Both the position numbers and the translations under genes were made by a program. DNA of 64,000 nt from Tolypeutes matacus (lineage: Eukaryota > Chordata > Mammalia > Cingulata > Chlamyphoridae): positions 12,975,200 to 13,039,199 of the forward strand of contig JAKSZT010054396.1 of assembly GCA_026826555.1 (NCBI GenBank), written 5' to 3'. A model generated the notes under the pieces. The model had not been told where the DNA came from, made no database searches, and was given only the letters and a program-made list of their open reading frames with translations. Positions 22,440 to 33,397 of the stretch are shown piece by piece; the first letter of the stretch is position 1; each line of letters opens with the position of its first letter.

Positions 22440-23553
22440 CTTTCTAAATACCATTCTCTAACAAAAGGAACCAGGGCTCATCGGAGAGGTGTTTAATTCC
22501 AAGGCTGGGATAGGGAAAACACAAGATGATCCTAGAGGATTTTGTGATGCAGAAAGTAAGAAAGTGTTTAAAAAAGAATGAGGTCATGTTGAAAGGACAC
22601 AGGAACCAATCTGAAAGAGCTTCCAGTGGCCAAATCTGGAACAATTCGACCAATAAAATATACTTGTATTAGATTATAATCCATAAAGTAAAATACCCAT
22701 GGCTCCATATTAATATAAATAAATAAGTGGATTTATAAATAAATGGGAAAAAAAGGACTGTTATTTCTTAGAGAGGAATTCCCATTAATAAATGTGGAAG
22801 GAATGAGGGAAATAGAAAATCACCATTAGGTAAATACCACAGTAATAATTGTTGCAGGCAGGGACCACTGATTGATGCTAAAATCAGTGGGTAAAAGTTT
22901 GAGGAGAAACAAAATATTTGTATAGTCTAAAAGTATCTCCCCCAACATATTTATTTATCGCAAAGGGGAAAATAGTAACTTTACATTGGAGAAACTGGCA
23001 GACATTGCTCTAACCAAGTGATTCAGGTTAGCATCACCAGTAATAAGGCATATCACCATTATATTCTCCACCCCCACTCCCCACTCCCATATGATATGCT
23101 GAGAATGGCACATCACCCCTGTGGTATCCTTGTCAAAAGTACATGATTCTCACACTACTAATAAGAAAACATAAGACAATCCCATTATTTAAAATAACTG
23201 ACCAGTACTTTTCAAAAGTGTTGAGGTCATAAAAGACAAGTAAAGACTAAGAAACTTACACAAATCGGAAGAGACTAAAGAGACTTGACAGCCGAATTCT
23301 ACATAGGATCCTGTTTTGGATCCTGGGACAGAAGAAGGACATTAGTGGGAAAGCTGATAAAGTCTGAATAAAGTCTTTAGTTTAGTTAATAGTATTGTAC
23401 CAATATTAAGGTCTTGATTTTTATAATTGTATCATGGTTATAGAAGATGTTAATACTAGGGGAAGGTGAGTAAACAGTTTATGGGAATTCTCTGTAGTAT
23501 TTTTACAACTTTTTTGCAAGACTAAAATTATTTCCAAATAAAAAGTGAAAAGC
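22440..23553 (+). mobile_element. Old L1-lineage (L1M or HAL1-like) 3' end
   Basis: The segment ends gggaattctctgtagtattt ... aattatttccaaataaaaag, the recognisable 3' terminus of old mammalian L1-lineage elements. It is preceded by agactaaagagacttgacag and gatcctgttttggatcct, also typical of that 3' UTR. No open frame survives. The upstream limit is a guess. Confidence 0.6.
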
Positions 23554-23689
23554 AAAACAAACCAACAAAAACTCAACCCTTCCTCAACTCCATATTTCCC
23601 TCCTTGTCTCTTAACTTATGTTTATTCTTCACCTCCCATTTACTGCTCATCTCACTCACATCTGACTTTTGTCTCCATTATGCATCAAA

Positions 23690-24100
23690 ACAGCTCTTAG
23701 TCAAGTGATAGACCTTCACACCACTAAATCTAGTAGGTATTTAACAATCGTCTTCTTAGATTGACCTCTTGGCAGCATTTAATATTATGGATCATTTCCT
23801 CTTTGAAACATTATCTTTTTTTGACTCACCCAACACAACATCTCCTGGTTTTCTTGCTACTTCTCTGGTTATTATTCCTCTTTCTTTAGTTATTACTGCT
23901 CTTACTCTCCTCTGCCTGGCCTTTACATATTGCCATTCTTCGGGCTCTGCCTAAATTCCTCTTCTAAATTTTGTTTTAGCAGTAAGGGATTCTCTCCACA
24001 TCCACAACTCAATTAACATTTATACACAAGATAAATCACAGATTTTTATCTCCAGTCCTATATACCAACTGCCTACATGGCATATCTATTGAACTAAAGC
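23690..24100 (+). mobile_element. L2 LINE fragment, reverse transcriptase region
   Basis: The plus-strand translation around 23769 contains AAFNIMDHFLFETLSFF and SPGFLATSL, which matches the part of L2/CR1-type RT that reads like AFDTVDH followed by LETL. Downstream, a sequence resembling SQIYISSP (atttttatctccagtcctat) follows in a shifted frame. Decayed. Confidence 0.65.
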
Positions 24101-24220
24101 AAATTTATTAAATAAAATGTATTTTTTAACACCAGATGATCTGTTATGGCATTGTGGTAGTTGCAGAGAATTATAAGTCATCACCTTTGTCCTCAAGGAG
24201 CTTACAGTCCAGTGTAGAGA

Positions 24221-24450
24221 GAGACTTGTAGTATAGTAGATGAAGTCGTGGCCTTTGGTGTCCTGTACACCTGGGTTCTTGACTCTACCACTGGTAGTGA
24301 TATGAACTTGAGTATATTATTTAACCTCTAGGTCTTGGTTTCCTTTTTTGTAAGATAGGAATAGCAAATATTTCCTCTCAGGGCTATGGCACAGTGAAAT
24401 GGAATCAGGTAAGTTAAAATTCATAGTAGTGCCAGTACAAAGTAAACTCT
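24221..24450 (+). mobile_element. MIR SINE
   Basis: The pattern cctgggttcttgactctacc, tattatttaacctctaggtc and tttccttttttgtaagatag is a MIR on the plus strand. Confidence 0.7.
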
Positions 24451-24919
24451 TATTGTAACAGCATTTCTTATAGTAGTGGTGGAGAAATGTTAGAATACAA
24501 AGTTGCATATACAAGTGCTAAGACAGTTCTACAAGCTGTAAGTAAGTGTGGGAAGAATTCTAAGGAAGGGGACCTCTGTGAATTGGGATTGTCAGGGAAG
24601 ACGTTCTAGAGGTTGTGGGCCTGGAGTGGAAAATTAATAAAATTTCTGATTGAAAACAAATTTTGATAATGAGACAACATGCTGAGATAGAAATAGTAAA
24701 GGATTTGTAGTAAAAAAATATGAATGTAGTTCTGTTCTTCTTCTGAATAACTGAAATTTTAGATGAGTTCATTTTTAAACTCAGGTCTCTTCATCTGTAA
24801 AATATAGACAGTGATATCTGTCCTAGCCATCTAATATAGTGTGGTCAGTAATAGATTGTGAAAATATTTGTTGTACAGTAAAATATGGTATGCATTTTAA
24901 TGATTGATTGCTGAATGAG

Positions 24920-25150
24920 TGTAACTTAGTCGAAAGAGTCTGGACTTCAGAGTTTGAAATGCCTGAGTCTGAATACAGCTCCATTTTGAGCAAGTCACTT
25001 CAACTCTGAACTTCAGTTTCCTCATCTCTGAATTGGAAATACCTTACCTCATGGCAGTGTCATTAGGACAAAATTGTTGACTATTCATGTGTGAGAGCCC
25101 CACTAGGAGCCTGGCACAGTGAAGCCCCGTGAGCAATAAAGCTGGACATA
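24920..25150 (+). mobile_element. MIR SINE
   Basis: The stretches gagtctggacttcagagttt, gagcaagtcacttcaactct, cagtttcctcatctctgaat and ggagcctggcacagtg give a nearly complete MIR. It ends about 100 bp before the next AAGAB exon. Confidence 0.8.
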
Positions 25151-25252
25151 TTAGGCACTCAATCAGTGGCCACCTGCACCAAAGCTAGTGATTGCCTCAG
25201 GATTTTGTGTCTGTAGCATATATATAAATAATGCGGCAAATCCTTATTTCAG

Positions 25253-25357
25253 ATCCCATGTTAGACCTGGACATTCAAGAATTAGCCAGTCTTACTACTG
25301 GAGGAGGAGATTTGGAAAATTTTGAAAGATTGTTTTCAAAGTTAAAAGAAATGAAAG
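25253..25357 (+). CDS. AAGAB: AAGAB exon encoding residues 239-274 (probably exon 8)
   Basis: It begins after tatttcag with AT, completing Asp239, then reads [19 protein letters not shown] and [15 protein letters not shown], and leaves one base before GTAATC. This is the most conserved part of AAGAB outside the N-terminal domain. It is a helical, acidic-then-basic stretch that starts the C-terminal domain, which mediates self-association and adaptin handling according to published work on the protein. Against the human protein as remembered I see only a Val-to-Leu change after GGGD. It is 105 bp, phase 1 in and out. Confidence 0.97.
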
Positions 25358-25807
25358 GTAATCAGATCCATTGTGTCTTAACATGTTCCCATACTGATAC
25401 TCATCTATCTCCTATGGTTGGATTTTATTTCATAACTGCTGAATTGGATTCCATACTCTGGTCTCAGCTACCTTGAGAAACTTAGCTATTCAGGGGACTC
25501 TGCCATTTCATTGGTAAAAATTTCCCGGGAAAATTTTTATCTTTCTTTATTCCCTTTTTCTTACTCTTCCTTCTTTTGCCTCTCTCTGTTTCTCAGTGTC
25601 TCATTAACATGTTATCAGTAAGATCCCTACTAATTTACTCACATCATTACCATCTGGAAAATTTGGAGGACTTCCTAACAGCTATAATGACTCCACCATA
25701 AATGTGTCTTCGAAACCTCTCTCCCACCTTCTAGTGTTAGAACATCCATACACTCCAGATTTTCCTGTGCTATTTGATGAATTTCTTAAGATGTATTTTC
25801 CCCCTAG
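25358..25807 (+). other. AAGAB: AAGAB intron after residue 274
   Basis: A 450-bp intron, GTAATC to cccctag. T-rich unique sequence; no repeat or further gene recognised. Confidence 0.93.
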
Positions 25808-25857
25808 ACAAGGCTGCGACGCTTCCTCATGAGCAGAGAAAGTTGCATGCAGAAAAG
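25808..25857 (+). CDS. AAGAB: AAGAB exon encoding residues 274-290 (probably exon 9)
   Basis: A 50-bp micro-sized exon between cccctag and GTGAGA. It completes Asp274 and reads KAATLPHEQRKLHAEK, ending in phase 0. The run is charged and helical and continues the C-terminal domain from the previous exon. The short length and exact frame (one base carried in, none carried out) agree with the neighbouring exons, and the sequence differs from the human protein as I recall it by a Val-to-Leu change. Too short for an ORF scan; found by reading the protein across the introns. Confidence 0.96.
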
Positions 25858-26164
25858 GTGAGATAATCAGAAGGTATTTATTGAGTACCAGCTAAAGGTT
25901 CCGTGCCATTATAATTACTTAGCACATTTGTTAACTCCTAGTCTTAGTGTGAGCCTTTCATTGGATGTTAACTTATAACTAATTGGATAGTTATACAAAG
26001 TAATATAGTTGCTGCAGTTAAACAAAGATTTTCTAATGTATATTGAGTGACATGGAACATTCATTGAGATTCAGGGGATGTTTGCGTTTCTAACTGTTGG
26101 GCTCGGAAAGTAGTTACTTTGTTTTGTTACCAACACAACACATTCTCTTGGCAGGAAACTATAT

Positions 26165-26370
26165 GGTTTATGGTATTCCATTGTGTGAATGTGCCATAAT
26201 TTATCCTGTTCTCTTTGGACATTTAGGCCATATGCATTTTTTTTTTTTTTTTTGCTTCTATAAATAATGATGTTATGCATATCTTGACACATCAACTTTG
26301 TGCACATCTCTGATTACATCCTTGGGATAAATTCCTAGAAGTAAAAATCCTGGGTCAAAGAGTATTCAAG
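26165..26370 (-). mobile_element. Old L1 ORF2 3' fragment
   Basis: Plus-strand text ttccattgtgtgaatgtgcc, tggacatttaggccatatgc and gggataaattcctagaagta is the reverse complement of an old L1M-type ORF2 end. It is diverged, with a T17 run inside. Confidence 0.65.
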
Positions 26371-26375
26371 GCTTT

Positions 26376-26377
<2 letters not shown>

Positions 26378-26413
<36 letters not shown>
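26378..26413. repeat. (TA)n microsatellite
   Basis: About 17-18 uninterrupted TA units, roughly 130 bp before the last AAGAB acceptor. Likely length-polymorphic. Confidence 0.95.
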
Positions 26414-26416
<3 letters not shown>

Positions 26417-26540
26417 CAGAGGGCTGGAGGAGGGCAAGGTATATAATTTTAGTTCTTACTTAATTAAGTCCAGATATGACATGTGGCACAAGCAGAAATA
26501 TAGCTGTTGCCTAAAACTTGTTGCATGCTTCTGTCCACAG

Positions 26541-26618
26541 GTGGCCAAAGCATTCTGGATGGCAATTGGGGGAGACAGAGATGAAATTGAAGGCCTTTCA
26601 TCTGATGAAGAAAATTAA
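26541..26618 (+). CDS. AAGAB: AAGAB last coding exon, residues 291-315 and stop
   Basis: It starts in phase 0 after ccacag with [19 protein letters not shown], then SSDEEN and TAA at 26616-26618. The C-terminal helix and acidic tail are the AAGAB signature, and the final residue is Asn where I recall His in human. Counting back through the five exons gives 413 coding bases for residues 179-315, exactly what a 315-residue AAGAB needs. The gene ends tail to tail with SMAD3 on the other strand, as in other mammals. No frameshift or early stop is seen in any of the five exons. Confidence 0.98.
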   Translation: MAKAFWMAIGGDRDEIEGLSSDEEN

Positions 26619-27252
26619 ATTATTCATACTGGGGTTTGACCAACCAAGATGCTACCCCCTTTACCTGGGTTAAGGGGATACTTCCCAACTCAACTCAGTT
26701 ATATTTTGCTGAAATTCCCATCATCATGTTGACCATCTGGCTTGTTTATAAGATTTCCTTGATTTTAGATTTTAGTAGGGATTTAAGGAATCTTTTCTCT
26801 CTCAGTATATTATAAGAGAGTAAGGAGTATAATGATAATAAGGAGTGACAGTTTTTCAGATACACTTTTTTTGTTCTAGGAACAGCAGTAGAATGAAGTC
26901 TATGTGATTTGTCCAAGTTAAAGAAGAAGAAAACCACTAAGCCATTCCTAGTCAATCTTCTAAATAGCATTCCCTGCATTCAAACTTGGGTATCACAGAT
27001 CTGGAGCTTGTGCCACCTTTCCTGGATGCTTTGGATTTTCTGGTTGCAGTATTGCTTTATTGCTTTCAAGGAGCCTGTGGTTCTGATCTGTGATGCTTTT
27101 CATGGGAAGAAAGGAGGCAGCTGCAGATTTAATCTGTACTATAGTGTAGGTGGGGGCAAATTCAGTGGCCCCCAGGTTGATCTCTAACTAAAAAAACCTG
27201 CTTCTAGGCTTTTCATTTGAGGTATAGTGTCTGAGCTCATTCTAGAGAGAGT

Positions 27253-27335
27253 TGTGGGTGGGTGTGGGTGTGGGTGTGCGTGTGTGTGTGTGTGTGTATG
27301 TGAGAGAGAGAGAGAGAGACAGAGAGAGAGAGAGA
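27253..27335. repeat. Compound (GT)n/(GA)n microsatellite in AAGAB 3' UTR
   Basis: GGGT-type units, then about 10 TG units, then two blocks of GA units. In the AAGAB transcript this would be a GU-rich then purine-rich element. Confidence 0.93.
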
Positions 27336-27757
27336 ACCTTAAGTAATTCCTATATGGGCTATGGAAACAGTATGTGATCATATACCAAGATTTTTGCAGT
27401 AGCATTATCATGAAGAAACTCTTCTCCCTTAGAGTTCTCCCCTGTGTTGTCACACAGTATACCCTCACAACAAACTGTTTCCCCCCTTTTTCTCTTTGAA
27501 AGCCTAACAGAGATCACTGCCAAAGAAGTGACACTAAGGGGTGGGTGAGGTGGGGAAGGATAATAAATGTTGGGCAATGGATTCCTGAGCATCTTGGGGG
27601 TTGATTACTCCTCTCTCACTTCCCAGGGCTGCAGCCCCCAGGCAACATCCTTTGTTCTTTATCCTTTGAGAGGGCAAGGTCATGCTTGAGGGGGGTCAGC
27701 CTCAGGGGAACTGATCACCAAAGAGTAAGTTTCCAAAGGAAGAGTGGAAGTACAGCA

Positions 27758-27763
27758 AATAAA
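27758..27763 (+). promoter_or_regulatory. AAGAB: Candidate AAGAB poly(A) signal
   Basis: A canonical AATAAA followed within 10-30 nt by tttctgttttttcatgttga, a U/GU-rich downstream element. It is the best-placed signal after the AAGAB stop. Confidence 0.6.
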
Positions 27764-30700
27764 ATCCTTATTTCTGTTTTTTCATGTTGATACTTTTTTT
27801 AATGCCTTAAGATTAATGCCGAGGGTTTAAAACTGGTGCCAGAAGACAGAATGAGGATTGGCTGTGGGCTCGTGTGGATACGAACCCGTTCACCCAGTGT
27901 GGAAGAAACACAGGTTAGGTCATAAGCATAGATACGTTTCACATCCCCTCTGAGGACCACCTTATGAACCTTGCAGCCCCTGAAGTAAATGACAGAAGGA
28001 AAGGAATGCTGCAAGTTCAGGACCATAGCAGCCACAGGGAGGGAAGGTTTCAGAGGGATTAAAACACTCAGAAAGAGGCATTCCGGGGACTTTGGAAGCT
28101 ATTTTGCTTGGTGACCTTTATTATAATTCCTCCTTTCTTTTCTTTATTGTTCTGAACGTCTGGGCAACTATAGTTCATTACCACTCCATCATTATTTGAG
28201 GTGACTGCAACAGCCATTGATTAGGAATGTAAGGGGAGTTGGCTCGGGGGTTGCAAAATGAAATGTGGAACATGGAAGGTTTTAGAAAATACATTTGGCC
28301 ACATAGTTAGGGAAAACAGATTAGAAAAAGCTGTGAACTGATTTTTGTGGATTGAACAAAGCCAGGTAATTAAAATGTGATTTATTTTAAAGTCTGCTAA
28401 TGTGTATTATGATTTTAGTGTGTGTGTTTGTTTGTTTGTTTAATTTTAGTAGGGAGTGAAAATGGAATACTGAATAGTCTAAGAATTTGCCAGACTCACT
28501 GTTTTGGAATCCACAATGCATATGTATAATATCATCTCATGCTTTCAAGACCTCAGCTATCAGGAGAGATTGACCCCCTTCTAGAGGACACATGGAATAA
28601 AGGTATCTAATAGTATTTACTAAAGGCCCCATGTTAAGAACAGTGATTATGAGCTAATACTGTAATAAAAGTTGCAGTCTATCTGAAGTGACCATGTAAA
28701 TGACAGCATAAGTTGTTATGGATGTCCAGCTAGGATTTAAAATAAGAGATTCGGCTTTTTCTTCAACATTTCTCTATTTGCTTAACACAGTGTCTGGCAC
28801 ACAATAGGCCTCATATTTGATAGTTTTCTGACTATGATCACAGATTTTGAGGATCATAAGTGTTGGAAGGTAGAGTGAGACAAGAATAAACTTTTTTCCG
28901 AGTAAGTCATGTGTTATGTAATAATTTTAAAATGATGAAGACATAGATATTTTTATAATTTTAAAATATGCTATCCTGCCAGAGTATGAGAAGATTGACA
29001 GAACCAGTTTGCTTGCTATTTATAGCACTTGGCCACATCTAATTCAGAGAAGCTAGAGATTCAGAGAAGCTAGACTTAGATGGCTGAGTAATATGGGATT
29101 TGGTTCAAGAGCTGTAGAGCAAGTCAGGCCATTCCTGCAAACTACTTATAACATGTGAAATGTGATATACGGCTCATTTCATGTTCCCATGTGGAGAGGT
29201 GTGGACAAACATTTTTGCTATGGCTTGCTGGATTCCCTTCACCTTGGGCCAATCTCTTTAACAATGACCATTGAGAGAGCACGTGGAGTGTCCCCTGCCC
29301 TGCCTTGGCCTGCTGTGGAAAAATAGTCTTATTAGAATCACTGTCTAAGGGTAAGATGAGAGCTCTGCAAACTATTCTGAGGCTTGGGTGTTTGCTGATG
29401 CAAAGCTATATTTAGCAAACATGTGCCTGATATCATCAGGGGTTCTGATTCATTGAATATTTTGATTGATGGAGACAGAGTTCCAGTGAATTGCTCTCTA
29501 CCACCCCCCAATAAATTTTAAAATAGACAAGACAATTTAGCTATAGCACCCTATCTTTAAATACCAAATCTTATTGGAGGACTGAGGTGGAGAATGTGTA
29601 AAAAATCTGGCCAAGTGTACTGAACCTAGTACCACTGCAGTACAGGGTCTGTATGAAAGCAACATCCTGACTATTAACTTTCCCATAATTTGTATGTTTC
29701 ATAAAAGTAGAACCAACAGGGAGAATTCTTGTTTTTGCTTTAGATTCCACTTGGGATGTAGTTTAGTGACCTATCCTTGCACCTTTGGCATGTAAGCACT
29801 TGGAGAAAAGGCTTAGAAATTCTTTACGTTTCATATTTGGCCATTACCTATGCCTGTTTTGGATATCACAAGTCTTGGTTTTAATGCTTTACTCAGAGTT
29901 AAGAGTGTATATTGAGTTACTTTAGTATAGGAAGTATCTTTGCTTGGTTCTGAGGTGTTTCTCTGATTCCTGAAATGAAGAACAAGAAAGATAATAGCAA
30001 CTGCGTGGGCCTTTTGTTGGAGCACTAATTAGCCCCATTCCAGTTCTTCATGATTTACAGTTCTACTTTATTTCCAGTTGGAAAAGTATTGACTAAAACC
30101 TGGCCCTAATGGTTATTACTGCATGTTTGGAACACAGGCAGGGGTCGGAGGGGAGGGGAGGAAAAAAGACTATTTTCTTCTAAAATCCTTTTTTATGTTC
30201 TAATTGGCCCAGAGCCATTTGTGTCCAGCTGACTAGGAAACCATCTTGTTTCTCTCCCACAGAGATAGTGACCAATCATTGCTGCTGCCCTTTCTGTTAT
30301 CAACCCGGTGGCTTAAATGCTACAAAGAAAAAAATGAGGGCTAGGTAAGGCCTAGGGTAGAAACTTTAGGTAAAGGCAGTGTAGTTTGGGAGAGAGAAGA
30401 TTCTTTTAATCTGAAGCCCAAAGACATAGTCTGCACCAGTCTTGCCTCTCCGTGAAATTCTCAGGAAGCACTTATTAAAGAGGTGGTAAGGTTAGAAGGC
30501 CTCAAACTTGGGTGAGAAAAAGTAACTGTTCCTTGTTCTTCTGCCCAGGCGAGAGCTGAAACAAGGATTCAGGGTTCAGCCAACACTGAGCTAAGTTGGC
30601 AGAGGCTATAGACTTGAGTAAGGATTCAGTTTCTCTTCTCCAGGAGCTCATAGTCCAACCAAGGTGGGAGTAGGGGTTTAGCAAGGCAAGGTCACAAAAG

Positions 30701-30801
30701 ATAAATGCTGGACAGAATGTGAGAAGTCCTGGACCAGCCTTATTGCTGTGGGAAGGAAAAGAGCACTGTGAACTGGGGAGAGCATAAAGTGTGTATTAGG
30801 A

Positions 30802-30960
30802 CAGTGGTTCTCAAACTTGAGCATGCATCAGAATCACCTGGAAGGCCCCACCCCAGAGTTTCTATTTCAATAGGTCTGGGGTGGGACTTAAGAATTTGCA
30901 TTTCTACACCCCATGTGACACTGATAATTGTTCCAGGGACCCACCCTTGGAGTATCACTG
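30802..30960 (+). mobile_element. MER5A (hAT-Charlie DNA transposon)
   Basis: It starts CAGTGGTTCTCAAACTTGAG, has catcagaatcacctgg and taggtctggggtgggac inside, and ends near gagtatcactg. This is a nearly full-length fossil MER5A with recognisable terminal inverted repeats. Confidence 0.9.
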
Positions 30961-31604
30961 ACTTAGAAGAAGTGATGCTTGTGTTCAACCTAGAAAGATA
31001 GGAATTTGGACAGATATGTGGATGGAAGCAGCAAAAATTTTAGCAGAAGTCAGGACATGAACAAAGGCATAGAGATAAGAAAGCAAGGGACTGTGTTAGG
31101 AAAATGCCAACTAGTCCAGTTAGAGAAATGATGGTAGATGAGGATGGAGTGATGGCGAGGACTTTGAAATACTCCCTTGTGGAGTCTGTACCTACTCTGC
31201 AGGTAACTGAGGAGCTAAAGGTTTTGGAGTAGAAAAGTTATCTAATCATTAATTGCTTTTCAGGAAAATCTGGCAGCAGTACTAGCCAACACTAATTATA
31301 AATGCCTGGAGAGCTGTGTTGAGGATTCTGAGACTGAGAAAGGACCTACCATTGTGATTAGTTGTTTTGCCACGGATAGAGAAATAGAGAATGATGGTAA
31401 TTTTGCCACATATTTGCTAGCCCTGGACTAGAGGGAGACAAATTAGGAGAATATTGGAATAGCTGTGATAAATGGTAATCAGGAACTGTATTTTGCTGGC
31501 ATTCCTTCAATCATATCTAAAAATTTACTATTAGGTTAGCACAGCGAAAATGGATGCAAAAGATATTGCTAAGGTAGACTATGCTAGATATAGCCACTGA
31601 TTGA

Positions 31605-32680
31605 CTCATTTATTCAACAAAAATATGTGGCAGACAGAAGTCAGTGATACTAGCATACAAGTAAACCCTCCTCTCAAGGAACTCACAGCCTAGAGAGGGA
31701 GATAGGCACAATTAACACACAGTTGAGGAGACTGTGGCTATAGAGATTTGCCCAAGAGGCTTCCTGGGGGAGATGTATGGACTAAGCCTCAAAGCATTAG
31801 TAAAAAAGTAGCTAGGTGAATTGGTTTTGTGTGTTAGAAAGGTGGGGCAGGGTGGGGGAATGTAGGTTGGGGAAGAGGGGTTGCCATTCCAAGCAGAAGA
31901 ACCAGCACAAGCAGTCACGGACATGCATGGTTCATAAGGAGCTACAAGTTTCTGGGTGGTAGAGTATAAGGCAGGTAGTCATGAGAGCTAGGTAGGGGCC
32001 AAATAATGAACATAAAGTGTTCCATGTTAAAGACCTTAGAATATGTGCTATGTACTAGGGGGACTATCTAAGTTCAGATAGGTTCCTGGGGGGCAGTGTG
32101 GATGATGTATTTAAAGGAAAGAAGGCTGGACACTGGGAGACTGGTTAGGAAGCTGGTGCAGGAGCCCAGGTGCTAGAGGGCCTGAAGTATAGGGCAGTAA
32201 AAGAATTAGTGCAAAGACTGGAGAAACTGGAGTGACTGGATGTGGGGAGTGAGGGAATTATGTACAAATATGAATTCTCTAGATGTGGGTTGAGTAAATG
32301 GTGGTCCCTAAAACAGAGCTAAAGGGCAGAGGAGAGGGAGATGATTTAATAAAGAAAAGAGTTGAGTTTGAGGTACCTATGGTACCTCCATGTACACGTA
32401 TCCAGCAGGCTGTGGTATATGAGTCTGAAGCTTAGGGGTAAGGTCTGGACTCTACATACTGATCTGGGGGTCATTAGCAAATATATGGTTTCAAATAATG
32501 AGGGTAGACAAGACCTCTCAGGGAAGAATGTCAAGTGTACATAAAGAATCTGGGAGCACCAACACTGAAGAAGAGAAGGAATGGACCCAAGAGAGAGAGG
32601 AGGAGGGGGAGGGCTCTTGCAAAAGGGAGGTTTGATCAAGAGGGGCACTGCAACTAAGAGGGCTGTTGAGGTCTGGCAAG
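31605..32680 (-). mobile_element. L2 LINE, 3' half, antisense to AAGAB
   Basis: Plus-strand text from catttattcaacaaaaatat through aaggaactcacagcctagag is the reverse complement of the L2 3' end. It continues through gggggtcattagcaaatata (the region opposite the RT) to about 32680. A probable further piece lies at 30965-31230. Decayed, with no open frame of L2 length. Confidence 0.65.
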
Positions 32681-33391
32681 AGCAATTCTAGTAGAGAGTG
32701 GATAGGGAGCCTCCATTTATCCTTCTCCAATTTGTTTATTCAAACTCATAACCAAATGACATTTTACATTTTAATCATGTTTTTCTGCATAAGAGTCAGC
32801 CAATGAAATAATTTTGAAGTCCCTTTCTCCTTGACAGCTCCTGTGAAAATTCATTCTGAAATCTAAACTAACAACAGAGGTGGTTTTCTGAGCTGGAAGG
32901 TGTGGAAATCTAGTTACTTATGAATCTAAAAATCTACCTCCATGCCTGTGGGAAAATTAATCTGGAGGCATTTAGGACACAGTGACAACAGGGAAGAGAC
33001 AAGCTCAGAGAGGACAAGCAGAAGCACAAAGTAGGAGAGCTTGAGGTAGTGGCATTCAATCATTTGCCAAAAACCTCTGAGTACAGGAGAAATGAATGCA
33101 AAAAGGTATTGCTGAGATAGGATCTGTGGGACTTGTGTGGGGAGCAGGGGAAACGTACCAATTGTAGAAGTTTTGGCCTTTGCTTCCGGTGACCAGGGGT
33201 GAAGACTGCAACACAATGTGGCCTGGCAAAGCCTTGGCCAAAGTACACTTGAGCTTATAGACATTTTCCTCTGGTCCCCAAAGCTCTCAAGCTCCTGGGA
33301 CCCTGCTGGGCTCCCTTTAATTTTCTCTCTATCCAGAGATGGCAGCAAGAATCAGACTGAGCTCCTGGCACAGGAGCTTTTCCATGAAAAG

Positions 33392-33397
33392 TTTATT
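33392..33397 (-). promoter_or_regulatory. SMAD3: Candidate distal SMAD3 poly(A) signal
   Basis: TTTATT on the plus strand reads AATAAA in the SMAD3 transcript. Sequence further downstream in the transcript (cttttcatggaaaagctcct) leads into a short hairpin-like gagctcctgtgccaggagctc. The position gives a 3' UTR of about 4.4 kb. Confidence 0.7.

Larger units (their letters stand above)
21184..25252 (+). other. AAGAB: AAGAB intron after residue 239
   Basis: A 4.1-kb intron, GTAAGT to tatttcag. It holds an antisense MIR (21540-21735), an old L1-type 3' end (22440-23553), an L2 RT-region fragment (23690-24100) and at least two MIRs (24221-24450, 24920-25150). A MIR-like scrap lies at 24781-24890. 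About 21740-22440 shows nothing I can name. Confidence 0.9.
25858..26540 (+). other. AAGAB: AAGAB last intron
   Basis: A 683-bp intron, GTGAGA to ccacag. It contains an old antisense L1 fragment (about 26165-26370) and a (TA)n run (26378-26413); the rest is unique. Confidence 0.93.
26619..27785 (+). other. AAGAB: AAGAB 3' UTR (inferred end)
   Basis: The sequence after the stop runs without a recognised repeat, except a compound GT/GA microsatellite at 27253-27335, to an AATAAA at 27758-27763 followed by a U-rich stretch. Another AATAAA at 27562 has a poorer downstream element, and AATAAA at 28596 and 28664 could serve longer forms. The end at about 27785 is my best guess; length and usage are not proven by sequence alone. 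Confidence 0.6.
27786..33375. other. Intergenic spacer between the AAGAB and SMAD3 3' ends
   Basis: No open frame with coding character and no RNA gene recognised. It holds a MER5A (30802-30960) and antisense L2 sequence (about 30965-31230 and 31605-32680). About 27.8-30.8 kb looks unique, apart from further AATAAA motifs at 28596 and 28664 that might extend AAGAB. The spacer is read-through territory for both genes. Confidence 0.75.

Noticed and set aside
27253..27335. Repeated short units that might suggest a CRISPR-like or tandem array
   Set aside because: They are simple GT and GA microsatellite units without spacers.
32926..33348. A 140-codon minus-strand open frame beyond the SMAD3 poly(A) site
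   Set aside because: Low-complexity translation in sequence just downstream of SMAD3, with no homology recognised and no start context of note.
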